Positions 32,083 through 42,004 of a stretch of 64,000 bases of DNA are shown here, piece by piece. Below the pieces are notes generated by a model. That model was given only the letters and a program-made list of their open reading frames with translations. It did no database searches and was not told where the DNA came from. The DNA is from Sphaerulina vaccinii (taxonomy: Eukaryota; Ascomycota; Dothideomycetes; Mycosphaerellales; Mycosphaerellaceae). Location: positions 744,001 to 808,000 of the forward strand of contig JAKUDP010000023.1 of NCBI GenBank assembly GCA_022570795.1, read 5' to 3'. Each line of letters opens with the position of its first letter. The first letter of the stretch is position 1. The position numbers and the translations under genes are program-made.

Positions 32083-33937
32083 GGTGTTCGTGATTTCTTG
32101 GCTTTCTGATCTCGAAAGATATGACCTGGTAAAGATATGGGCATTCCATGTTGCTTACCACTGCGAGCGTCAACGTCATGAGCTCAGAACCCCACACTTG
32201 GAAGCTATGCATCGGACAAATGGTCCGCGAGCTACACCTGTGGGCATTGACGCGATCGCAGTCATATCGAGAGTGAACAAGGCATCATACTCGCTTCTCA
32301 GCTGGCAGGCTACGTGCACTATGGCCCTGCTGCACACCTTGGGATGGCTTGGGACGAGCTCAAGTCATCGGCAGCAAAGGCGTTAAGGAGAGTCGTACTG
32401 GAGAAACACCATAGCGTGAGACCATTCAATTCGCGTTTGACGAAATGGCGTAGGCAGGAGAATCGCGGATGTCCTATTGAAGACGCGTCGAGGAAGCAGA
32501 TTGGCACATAGTCTTCAAACGACATGCTCCAAGTCTGTCCTTTCCGCATGGCATCGTCGCTTGACACTCGTGGATCGCGCGGGCTTCGTGATACGTGGCT
32601 CTGGTTCTTCTCGCATGCAGAGTCGATAGGTAGGAAGGAGCGTGGCATATCGCGTTCCCGCGACACCCTTGTCATCGTACGCGTTTTCTCTGGGCAGACT
32701 CGGCAACGGGGCCGTCTTTCCAGCGTGACTGATGGCAGACCAAGGTGGATATTGTTGTGAAGGTGTTTGTTGTTGTTGGTGCTGATGTTGTTGTCGTGGC
32801 ACTGGAAAGTGCACAGACATGGATCGCACTTTCCAATTTCTCGCTGACTCACCTCTCCCAAATCTGTCAACTTTCTCTGACTGTTCTCGACCTCACCGAC
32901 CACGACAACGGCGCCACAGCACAACATCCAGCAGACCCGATCCGAGACTCCTGGTATACGGCCTGCGGTCTCATCATCCGGCTCCGATGTGTACGCCGTA
33001 GACTGCAGACGACGCAGTTCTCTCGGAGAAGAAATGACAAATTTTGCCGCATTTGCCGCCTGCTTGGCCCACGAGCATGTCAGCATGGTGTTCTGCTTTT
33101 CCAGCATCGATCGTGAACTTGGTCACACGCTCCAGCAGAAACCCAGTGCATGAACTACCATGGCAAAAAGAGGGACAGCCGCTCGACGGACGTGTGCCAT
33201 GCCAACCATACTCGATCCACAGTCGTGAAGTTCCGTGCGCCACTGAGAGCTTTGACTTTCAGCCAATGGCGACGTTCAGATCGAGACTTCACTCTGTCTG
33301 AGGTCATACTCCAGGAAGCTCTTTGCATCGCTATTTCGTGCAGAGATGCAATAGCAAAATATGTTGCGCATAGCGATCGAAAATCAAGGCCTGATCTGCC
33401 ACCCGATATGGACGATGCCATACTACAAAAGCTGCATGTCAAGGCATTGCATTGCTGAATAGCATCATAAGAACGCTATTAAGCTTTCACTAAACGTTAG
33501 TGGCATGGAAAGTGTGGAGGCATCGAGATTTTGGGTATGTTTGACATGACATACCCACTAGCAGACCAGACCTTCTCCGCTGCTTCCTGTGGCCTGGCTT
33601 GGGTGGTGCTTCCAGCACTTATGGAATAGCCGCAATCCATGTTCGCGCACGGTCTTTGTGCTGGAGACCGTTGTGCAGTACAGTGCTTTTGCCGGGTCAG
33701 CGCTTTATTAGTAGCCAGTTCCCATCTGTGCGAGGTGTGATGTCGATGACATTCGCCACTTACCTAGAGCAACTGTACAACTCCTAGACGGCATAACACC
33801 ATAATACAGCTTGAGAAGCCTGCCTGAAGCGTTTCCAGAGCACAAACACCACCGCTGGCAGACCTGCTTGTGGAGACTGCCGTCCCGCGACTGCAACCAC
33901 TGGAGAAACCTCGTGCTCCCTCCCAAACCAAACAGAC
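32083..33937. other. Mostly intergenic region
   Basis: About 1.85 kb between the monooxygenase start and the C2H2 protein gene. One weak minus-strand ORF (32515-32820) is listed separately. The 262-codon frame 32319-33107 overlaps it in another frame and looks unlikely. No other feature recognised. Confidence 0.4.
32515..32820 (-). CDS. Possible small Gln-rich protein (weak)
   Basis: A 101-residue ORF from the ATG at 32820. It has a Gln/His-rich N-terminus (RQQHQHQQQQTPSQQYPPW) and a basic C-terminus. Its composition is more protein-like than the overlapping longer frame. There is no domain and no signal peptide, so it may be spurious. Confidence 0.22.
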   Translation of the reverse strand: MSVHFPVPRQQHQHQQQQTPSQQYPPWSAISHAGKTAPLPSLPRENAYDDKGVAGTRYATLLPTYRLCMREEPEPRITKPARSTSVKRRCHAERTDLEHVV

Positions 33938-34465
33938 ATGAACAGCTTCAACGAGCTATCAGGCATGGACTGGTCGGCATCATACGCCCAGCAAGGCCAG
34001 CGATTCAGCGCATACGAACAACCTCAGACGCTCTCGCCGCAAATGTTATTTCTGGAGCGGCCAGCGACCTCGTCAAAGTCTGGCCAGTCACCCCAGGTCC
34101 ATGACTCGAAGCCAGTGCGATGGGAGCATTCTTCATATGACCAATTCCGACGAGAGAGCGTTGCGTCCAACATATCATCAATTTCGAAATCTTCGACGAC
34201 TCGGAGGCGAGAGAGCGCGTCTCCAGCAAGCTTCTCAATGGAGAATAAAGGCAGTCCAGCATCTTCTTCCGGCGAAAGCAGTTCTTCGATCTCCAGTCAT
34301 GTGTCGGACATCAGCGAGATGAGCGCGGCCCCATTCTGCAGCTCGTTCTCCGGGATATTTGGCTTGACCACGGAATGTTTTGCTTGCTATTTTCGCTACG
34401 ACTCGGTGCATGATCTTGCGGAACACCAGAGAATGGTACACGGAGTGGCAGACGTGATATTCTGA
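33938..34465 (+). CDS. Small protein with one C-terminal C2H2 zinc finger
   Basis: A 175-residue intronless ORF. Residues 1-140 are Ser-rich, polar and likely disordered, with basic patches (RRESVASN, TTRRRESASP). The C-terminus holds a single finger, CFACYFRYDSVHDLAEHQRMVH, with spacing C-x2-C-x12-H-x4-H, within the classical C2H2 range. The protein ends ten residues after the finger begins its second helix turn. A single finger plus a long low-complexity region suggests a nuclear regulator or an RNA/protein-binding role, but no orthologue is recognised. Confidence 0.65.
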   Translation: MNSFNELSGMDWSASYAQQGQRFSAYEQPQTLSPQMLFLERPATSSKSGQSPQVHDSKPVRWEHSSYDQFRRESVASNISSISKSSTTRRRESASPASFSMENKGSPASSSGESSSSISSHVSDISEMSAAPFCSSFSGIFGLTTECFACYFRYDSVHDLAEHQRMVHGVADVIF

Positions 34466-35347
34466 TAGACATATGTTCTATCCTCGGCAACTCGGTTACG
34501 GTTACGGGAAGGCAGGCGTTCTGGTCTGGAGCTTGTACATTACTACGATTGCATACAGAGATACCCGGTTATGTTTTGGACGCTACTACGATGTACAAGG
34601 AAGGCGGTGACATACGCCTATGGCAGTTGCACATGTCGAATGTTGGGTTTACCTTGAAAAGTCACGACTTGTTTGATGCCTCACTCGGGAGGCTCTGAAG
34701 TCTCCCGGCTTGCAGTGAGAATTTCCTCGTAGACTCCTTAATACAAGTCTACCATACGACAACTTGAGGCGTTCTGTCCCATTCATCAATGATTGCCACG
34801 TTCAAGTCCTCTGAGCTCGACCTTGAACGTGATGGAAAACGCCAACCAGATGACTTCTAGATTTAAAGAACTTTGGAACCTCGGCACTATCATGTCGATC
34901 ACTCCTCAAAGTCGTGAAAGAAACGGCCTCTATACTCGAACAGTCATCATGCATGTTCTTGTTTGAGCGGCCCGCGAGAGATCTGCTCCCGCCTCCACAC
35001 TGTATGGTCTTGCTCGCTACCCCAACTTGGATCGAGAGGAAGCGATCACACCTTATACCAAGCACTATTGGAATCGCGTCTTCAATTATTTGCAAGCTCT
35101 CCGCAAGGCCACGCGCTCACATGCTACGCGGGCATGAAGCCCGAATCTCGACCCGTCGTAACATGGTCCGATTCGTTACACCTGGCTACGAAGGTATCTT
35201 CTCTTCGGCCTCACGCTGCTCGTACAGCTGGTGCGAGCCGTGCGAGCTAGTTTACCACATCTCTCCCCAATAGATCATGCCGAGAACTATAAGAGCAGGC
35301 ATCGTCGCCATCTTACACGATGTAGGCGCTCAAAAACAGTGGCAACC
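34466..35347. other. Intergenic, no supported gene
   Basis: About 880 bp upstream of the esterase gene. The esterase frame is open from 35231, but the signal peptide fixes its start at 35348. Confidence 0.5.
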
Positions 35348-37057
35348 ATGATCAAGACTCTCCTCCTGCCTTTGCTGTCGGCAGCAGCCTTCGCTGCACC
35401 CTTGGAAGGACGCCAGTCTGGTCCGTCAGTGACCATTGCCAATGGCACATTAATCGGATCCACATCCCAGGGTGTCGACAGCTTCAAGGGCATACCTTTC
35501 GCGCAACCACCAGTTGGCGACCTTCGTCTGAGGAAGCCACTTCCATTGGCCAAGGGCTTTGGCACACGTCAGGCCACACAATCTGGACCTGCTTGCCCAC
35601 AATTCGGTACCACAACCAACACTGGACTTCTGCCAGCAGATGCACTTACCAAGTTCCTGAACACTCCCTTGGCACAGAACATTACCAATGCTAGCGAGGA
35701 CTGCTTGTTTATCGACATAGTACGTCCATCCAACGCCACCTCGAGCTCGAACCTTCCTGTGCTCTACTGGATCTATGGCGGTGGCTTCGAAGCCGGTAGC
35801 AATGGCATGTACGATGGAAGCAGCCTGGTGAAGCAGTCCATCAGTCTCGGGGAGCCTGTCGTGTATGTGGCTGTGAACTATCGACTTGGAGGCTTTGGCT
35901 TCCTGGGCGGCAGTGATCTCTCTGCTGAGGGTGCCAACACCAATCTGGGGCTCCGCGATCAGAGATTGGGTCTCCAATGGGTGCAGGACAACATTGCGAA
36001 GTTCGGAGGCGACCCTACGAAGGTGACGATCTGGGGCGAATCAGCCGGTGCCATCTCAGTGCAGGATCAAACCATCATCAACGGTGGAGACAACACTTAC
36101 AATGGCAAGGCACTGTTCCGAGCAGCTATTATGAACAGTGGCAGTATCATTCCTGCAGCTTCAGTCACCGGCGTCAAGTCGAACGCAGTCTACAACACCG
36201 TCGTGAAAGCGGCCGGATGTCAATCAGCGTCCAGCAAGCTCGCTTGCCTTCGAGCTCTATCCTACACGGACTTCCTCAACGCGGTGAACAGCGTCCCCGG
36301 AATCTTCTCCTACCAGAGCGTGGATCTTGCCTACCTCCCTCGTCCGGACCCAGCTGACAACTTCTTTGCTCTGTCTCCTGAAGTGGCCGTGAACTCCAAT
36401 AAGTACGCAAAGGTCCCTCAAATCATCGGTGACCAAGAAGATGAAGGGACACTCTTCTCGCTCTCGCCGTTCAACGTCACCACTGATGCGGACCTCGTGA
36501 CATATGTGTCTGACTACTTCAAGCCCAACAACCCGAATGCTGTCGCAGACACTCAGAAACTTCTCGTCAACTACCCCAATCAACCTCTTCTCGGTCAGCC
36601 AGATGGTTCACCTTTCCGAACTGGAGCTTTGAACAGCATCACACCACAATTCAAGCGTCTTGCAGCCGTCCTCGGAGATCTCACCTTCACCTTGACTCGC
36701 CGTGTCTACCTTACTACAATCCAGTCAACAAGCGGTATCAAGACTTGGACCTATCTCTCATCCTACTTGTACGGCACACCTGTGCTTGGAACGTTTCACG
36801 GAAGTGACATTCTGTTTGCTTTTGGCGACCTCGGGGATAATCCAGTCACAGACAGTATCCAGACTTACTATCTGTCCTTCGTCAACCACTTGGACCCAAA
36901 TACTGCCAAGGGTAGTCAGATTGCATGGCCTCAGTGGTCAAGCTCTGGGAGGAGTATGTTGAACTTCCTGCTCACCAATAACACGATTATCCAGGACAAC
37001 TTCAGAGAGTCTGCTTATCAGTATCTGTTGGCCAGTCAGACGGCCTTTGTGATCTGA
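35348..37057 (+). CDS. Secreted type-B carboxylesterase/lipase
   Basis: A 569-residue single-exon gene. The start at 35348 is chosen because it opens a signal peptide (MIKTLLLPLLSAAAFAAP). The alpha/beta-hydrolase fold is complete: FKGIPFAQPPVGDLRLR, SEDCLFIDIVRP, LPVLYWIYGGGFEAGS (oxyanion region), NLGLRDQRLGLQWVQDNIA and the nucleophile elbow IWGESAGAISV with Ser at about residue 232. The catalytic His is likely in LGTFHGSDILF, about residue 484. Type-B enzymes hydrolyse ester bonds of lipids, cholinesters or plant cell-wall esters outside the cell. Length and order fit the family. The 3' end converges on the DUF2434 gene with about 240 bp between. Confidence 0.93.
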   Translation: MIKTLLLPLLSAAAFAAPLEGRQSGPSVTIANGTLIGSTSQGVDSFKGIPFAQPPVGDLRLRKPLPLAKGFGTRQATQSGPACPQFGTTTNTGLLPADALTKFLNTPLAQNITNASEDCLFIDIVRPSNATSSSNLPVLYWIYGGGFEAGSNGMYDGSSLVKQSISLGEPVVYVAVNYRLGGFGFLGGSDLSAEGANTNLGLRDQRLGLQWVQDNIAKFGGDPTKVTIWGESAGAISVQDQTIINGGDNTYNGKALFRAAIMNSGSIIPAASVTGVKSNAVYNTVVKAAGCQSASSKLACLRALSYTDFLNAVNSVPGIFSYQSVDLAYLPRPDPADNFFALSPEVAVNSNKYAKVPQIIGDQEDEGTLFSLSPFNVTTDADLVTYVSDYFKPNNPNAVADTQKLLVNYPNQPLLGQPDGSPFRTGALNSITPQFKRLAAVLGDLTFTLTRRVYLTTIQSTSGIKTWTYLSSYLYGTPVLGTFHGSDILFAFGDLGDNPVTDSIQTYYLSFVNHLDPNTAKGSQIAWPQWSSSGRSMLNFLLTNNTIIQDNFRESAYQYLLASQTAFVI

Positions 37058-37293
37058 TCGAAGCAAAGGCATTGATGAAAGATCAAATGAAAAGTAGGAT
37101 TAGTTCTGCATAGTACAATTTAGACACTATTGACTGTGGTGTTGACATACTGTACTGTGCTCCTGAACTTTCCAATTTCCGCCCCAACGCCTCGCAGGCA
37201 TGCAAACATATGTACCATTCTTATTATCAAGAATCAGATCATCCACTGTGTCGTCACTCATTCGCTGGTCCTGTTATGTGCTGTTGATCCGGT

Positions 37294-39043
37294 CTACAGC
37301 TCGCGTTCGGCACGGAACTTGTCGACCATAGTGTAGTCCAGTGTTGGGTGGTCACGACGAGGCTTGTAGTGATCCTTCACCAGCTCACCAAGACGCTTCT
37401 CCATGATATCACGACCGTTCTTGGTGTGCCAGACATAGTGGGGTGCCTTGTTGACAACATCCCATGCGAGGAGCTTTCCAGTAATGTTCGTAAGGTCGCT
37501 CTGCTTGGCAGCCCACTTCTCGTCAGTGCGGACGTGGATGCCTGATGAGATGACAACCAATGGGGTATCCTCTGCCTGAATAGTACGAGCAGACGAAATC
37601 TCTTGTCGGGAGAAGGAGTTGGCAACAAGGTTCTCCTGCAGCTTGGCCTTGATGAACTTCCCACCAGTGAAAGCCGACTTGCCGTAAACACGATCGTCTC
37701 TGGTCTGACCGCCGAAGATGGCACCAATGATACGTCGGATGCCGAGAGGGCTGATCACGCCCCAGCCCCAGATCTGGAAGCCTAGAGTTGGAGAGGCAAG
37801 GTCTTTGAGAAGGTCCTCGTGAAGAGGATCGATCATCATGATGCCTACCACTTCGCGGAAGTTTCTTGCGCTGAAAATGCGAGAGACGATACTGCCGTAG
37901 CCTGATGAGACCAGGATCCACGGGCCTTCTTCTCCTTGGATAGCTAGAGCCTCTGCAAGGTTGTCTGCAGACATGCCAGCGCTGTGTGGAGATGGTGCGT
38001 TGTCTGACCAAGCATATCCGGGACGGTCCCAGTAGCAGTAGCGATCGATTGTGCCATTCTGATAAGCATTGTATGCCCAATGCTCAAAGTCATACTCGAC
38101 TGGGTCTTCGCCTGACTCCAGAAGAATCGTAGGCGAGCTGTTTCCTTTCTTGTCTGTCGTCTTGTTTCCGACACACGCAAAGTGAACCTCGTACTTGCCA
38201 TCGTCGACACGCACACGCTCGCCATCATATGCCAGACCAGCATCCAGACTGCGGATGATCAAAGTCGCGGACATCAGAATTGCGATGAGGACAAAGCTCA
38301 CCAGGATCGTGGTTGATACGAACACCGCTAGCCACTCCTGAAGTGTTCGTCTGGTCTCGGCACGGCCAGTGAGGCGTTCCTCCTCCTCACGCTTCGCCCA
38401 TGCGACTACGCGGTCTGTCGAAATGCACCAGATCGCCATGAGAGTGACCCAGGTAACACTGGCGATACCTGGAGCGCCTTCCTCGCCGCGAAGCCTGGCC
38501 ACTGAGACGATGATAATCAGGTTGACAAGCAGCACAAGACCAAGTACACCTTGTGTGACTCGCATCGCAAGGCTTGGTGCCGAGAAGAAGAACAAGGAGT
38601 TCAGAAGAATGCCGGCTGCCAAAGTTGTGTAGGAGAAGTCGAAGAAGCCAGATCCTCGAGTGTTCAGTCCTGGAGGTGAGACGAAGATGCTCACAAGCAG
38701 TAGTACCCACCATAGGAATGTGAGCACAAGGAACAGGACTGTAAGATATCTCATGAACCGGACAGTCCATAGATTATATGGCGAGACCTGCGAATGTAAG
38801 CTGTCTAAACCACATTCATCGTGACAATTCATTACTTACAGCTGGATCATCTGGGTCCAGGTAGCCATCTGCATGTGGTGGCCGTCTGTTGTCCGATGGC
38901 AGCAGCCGATCTCTCTCGGTTGGTTCTCTCATCCTGCTGTCGTCTTCGAAGTCCCGCCTGCTGGTTGGACGACTATTGCCTTCACCGTTCCCGTTCTCTT
39001 GGTCCTGATTGTCGTCTTTCTTCTTCGTTCCCCACAACGACAT
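37294..39043 (-). CDS. DUF2434 membrane protein with degenerate hydrolase domain
   Basis: Two exons: 38840-39043 (ATG at 39043, MSLWGTKKKDD) and 37294-38787, with a 52-bp intron. The product has 565 residues. After an acidic/Asn-rich cytosolic N-terminus come about five membrane spans, among them YLTVLFLVLTFLWWVLLLVS, FVSTTILVSFVLIAILMSAT and GVLGLVLLVNLIIIVSVA. SPYNLWTVRFMRY at the exon junction is typical of this fungal family. The C-terminal 330 residues resemble an alpha/beta hydrolase (YCYWDRPGYAWSD, ILVSSGYGSIVSRIFSARNF, GIMMIDPLHED, KAPHYVW). The usual GHSxGG nucleophile elbow reads SSGYGS, so the serine is replaced by glycine. It has been annotated as a mitochondrial integral membrane protein; its function is unknown. 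Confidence 0.85.
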
Positions 39044-39776
39044 TATTCTGCTGTTCAGCACCTGCTCACACCACGTCTCCGATTACGCGCAAAGAGTCCA
39101 AGGGAATTAGGTGAGTAAACAAGAGAATGCAGCTGCCTACTTACAGCTTCAGAGGTACACCAAGGTCACAGGCACAGAAGACGTACGCAAAAGCTAGCTT
39201 GACGTGGAGGCTGGCAATGTGCGCGGAGGACTGGTGATCGAGACGTCATCTCGCTGCTGTGGCTTTGTGCTAAACTTTGTGGCACGAGCTCTGAGTCCAG
39301 ATCGTTGGCGCCAGACATGCAGATGGCAAACTTAAACTACAAACCAAGGCATTGCGATTTTGTTTTGCAGGAGTTCCTTGTGAGATGTGCCGGACACCAA
39401 TCCTTCGGTATTTGTTCCTACGCGTCGTCTTCACCTCTCAACACAAGCACGTCGATGAGATTGTTCTGGGGAAGGGAATGTTGTCGTCTAGAACAAAAGG
39501 AACAAAGTGGAGACTGCCAAGCCATATGAGTGCCTGAGGCTCAATATGCAACTTCACTTGCCAATATCGTTGTTCACTATCTTCTCTGTAAGATCACCTT
39601 CTCAGTCGACAATCATAAGATCTCGCCACTCTACGGCCGCCCCGGACTCGTTACCATGTGAGAAACTTGTTCGAAGCATCACTAGACGCACATCGCCACT
39701 CCTTAATCTGCTGTGCTCCAATGGTCTGCACACCAATTCTTTGGGACTCGCAAGCTACCCCTAGCTGGCAGTCAAG
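39044..39776. other. Intergenic between divergent genes
   Basis: About 730 bp shared by the promoters of the DUF2434 gene (minus) and PPE1 (plus). No ORF worth calling. Confidence 0.5.
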
Positions 39777-40964
39777 ATGTCGGACTTGTTCAGACAGAAA
39801 TTGAACACTTCAAATGGGCGGCCGCAAATGTTCAAGCCACCATCAAGACCCAGACCAAGTCCTGTGGCAACGCCAGCATTCGGCACCTTATCTCTAAGCG
39901 ACGACAGTGCATCAGATTCATCAGCTTCTTCCACAGCCAGTGTCGCCACAGTGCGACCTTCATCACGAGAGCAGGCAGCTCCACCCACACACTGGACACA
40001 ATACTTTGAGCAAGAACTGTACCTTGGGCACAGGACAGAAGCACAGCACGCGAGATACCATGCCTATCTCTCGCCGCCGACAGATGCCAAGAAAGGTCCA
40101 CTCTTCGTCTGTCATCATGGTGCTGGCGCATCAGCGATGTCGTTCGCCATCTTTGCAGAGCAGGTTCGACGAAAACTTCCGGCAGCAGGCGTGCTTTCCC
40201 TTTCAGCTCGCGGACATGGTTCAATAGTAACAGACTCGAGCACTGGAGTCGAAATTCTCGATTTCTCACTCGCTGCTCTTGTCGAAGATGCTGTGACCAT
40301 GATATCACTCACAGCAAAACAGCAGAACTGGCCAGATTTACCACCAACAGTCCTTCTCGGCCACAGTCTAGGCGGTGCAGTCCTCACAACTTTGGCAAAC
40401 ACCCACTTCAAGACATTCGGCTCCAATCTAATCGGTTACTGCGTCCTAGACGTAGTCGAAGGCTCAGCAATAGAAGCCCTCTCACACATGACAACCTACA
40501 TCGCCTCTCGACCATCCACATTCAACAACATCGAAGAAGCTATTACATGGCACACACGCTCCCGCACGATTCGCGATCAACGCAGTGCCGAGGCCTCAGT
40601 ACCATCTCTCCTCATCCCATCACCATCTGGAAGTGGCAAACTCATCTGGCGAACGAATCTCTCTGCCACGCAACCCTGGTGGGAAGAGTGGTTCAAAGGA
40701 ATGTCTTCGAAATTCCTGACTGGTCGAGGAGCGAAATTCTTAATCCTGGCTGGGACAGATCGTCTGGATAAGGAATTGATGATAGGGCAGATGCAAGGAA
40801 AGTTCCAACTGACTGTGATACCTGAAGCGGGTCACTTTGTGCAGGAAGACGTACCTGAGAAGACTGCGACTTTGCTTGCAGAGTTCTTTAAGCGGAATGA
40901 TCGGAGTGCGATGGTGTTACCGCCGAAGGTCAGTGATCTGATTGCGCAGGGGAAGAAGGTGTGA
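39777..40964 (+). CDS. PPE1: Protein phosphatase methylesterase 1
   Basis: A 395-residue single-exon gene. The N-terminus MSDLFRQKLNTSNGRPQMF and a Ser-rich stretch are usual for fungal Ppe1. The alpha/beta-hydrolase core shows FVCHHGAGASAMSFAIFA, SLSARGHGSI, the nucleophile elbow LLGHSLGGAVLT (Ser about residue 197), YCVLDVVEGSAIEAL and the catalytic His in IPEAGHFVQEDVPEKTA. The enzyme removes the methyl ester from the C-terminal Leu of the PP2A catalytic subunit and opposes Ppm1. Cytosolic/nuclear. Length and motifs fit throughout. Confidence 0.95.
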   Translation: MSDLFRQKLNTSNGRPQMFKPPSRPRPSPVATPAFGTLSLSDDSASDSSASSTASVATVRPSSREQAAPPTHWTQYFEQELYLGHRTEAQHARYHAYLSPPTDAKKGPLFVCHHGAGASAMSFAIFAEQVRRKLPAAGVLSLSARGHGSIVTDSSTGVEILDFSLAALVEDAVTMISLTAKQQNWPDLPPTVLLGHSLGGAVLTTLANTHFKTFGSNLIGYCVLDVVEGSAIEALSHMTTYIASRPSTFNNIEEAITWHTRSRTIRDQRSAEASVPSLLIPSPSGSGKLIWRTNLSATQPWWEEWFKGMSSKFLTGRGAKFLILAGTDRLDKELMIGQMQGKFQLTVIPEAGHFVQEDVPEKTATLLAEFFKRNDRSAMVLPPKVSDLIAQGKKV

Positions 40965-42004
40965 GCATATGTAGGCTTCGGCGACAGGGACCTAAACCTG
41001 GGAGGAGTAGTGCGACGCTTGCATACGCGATGGGCATCAAAAGAGAAGATGGCACATCACAGCGAGTTGTGCGGTAGGTTCTTAGGGTTGCCCGAAACCA
41101 CTGGGACGACGATGAGGTGCTTGGAGCACCACTTAGGTATGCCCACACGAATACCAGTATCGATAGACGAATGTTTGAAGACTCTCGTCATGATCGATGG
41201 ATACACACGAACAAGATATCGAAATTACTGAATTGGCGATGTGCTGTAAATCCAAACACTCTACAGCCCATGAGAGCATACATACCATTTGATGATGGCT
41301 CCCGCAACAACACTCATGGACAGCGAGATTGTACCTTCTGCTTTGCGGTATCGAGAGAGTCTCTTGACTACGGAAGGCTCATCAAGGAGACATGTTGAGG
41401 ACGTGAACAAGACAACAGGTCCACGAGCTAGCACCCAAGCTGTTACATCGCCAGGCGCGTGGCTGACTGGGCGAGACAGCCGTCAGAGGAGAATTCATGT
41501 GGTTGAGTACTTTGTTTACCTGCACCGAGCGACTCATATCTCTTGACCAAATCCAATCAAAGCCCGCGCGCTCATGAGCTATGTCTCTGTCAGGTCATTA
41601 CTATCTGAATTTCAGCAATAACTCGACGGATCCGAGCAACGGACCCCTGCTGTCTTGTCAAGACTCGAGCACTCATGATGTCTTGGATCTAATAATCTTT
41701 AGTATCACAGTATCTACACCCAACCCTCCCCTTATTCATCGCCCTTCATTGCGCGGATGCTCTTGCTGAGCTGTTACACTTACAGCTTCTCTCATGCCGA
41801 CCATAGTACCATCCACCACAAACACTTCCCCTGAAACGCCTCGCGAGAACACTGTCAATGAACGCTTCGACGCCAAATCAGATCCCGACAACATTAATGG
41901 CTTATCAGAGAGCCCCATGACCATCTTTTCTTCACTTGAGCTTTGCGCTTCTTTAAGCTCTGGGCCACTCGACTCGGAGTCCAGGATGCAACAGAAGAGC
42001 ACTC
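40965..42004. other. Intergenic; one ORF with a short SDR-like C-terminus
   Basis: About 1.04 kb between PPE1 and the 3' end of the Tip1 gene. On the minus strand an open frame (up to 42002, running to 41736) reads VSGEVFVVDGTMVGMREA, followed by a consensus donor GTAAGT. This recalls the end of short-chain dehydrogenases. No upstream SDR exons fit, because the Tip1 coding region occupies that DNA. Confidence 0.4.

Noticed and set aside
32319..33107. 262-codon minus-strand ORF
   Set aside because: Composition looks like out-of-frame translation. A shorter overlapping frame is more protein-like, and neither has a recognisable domain.
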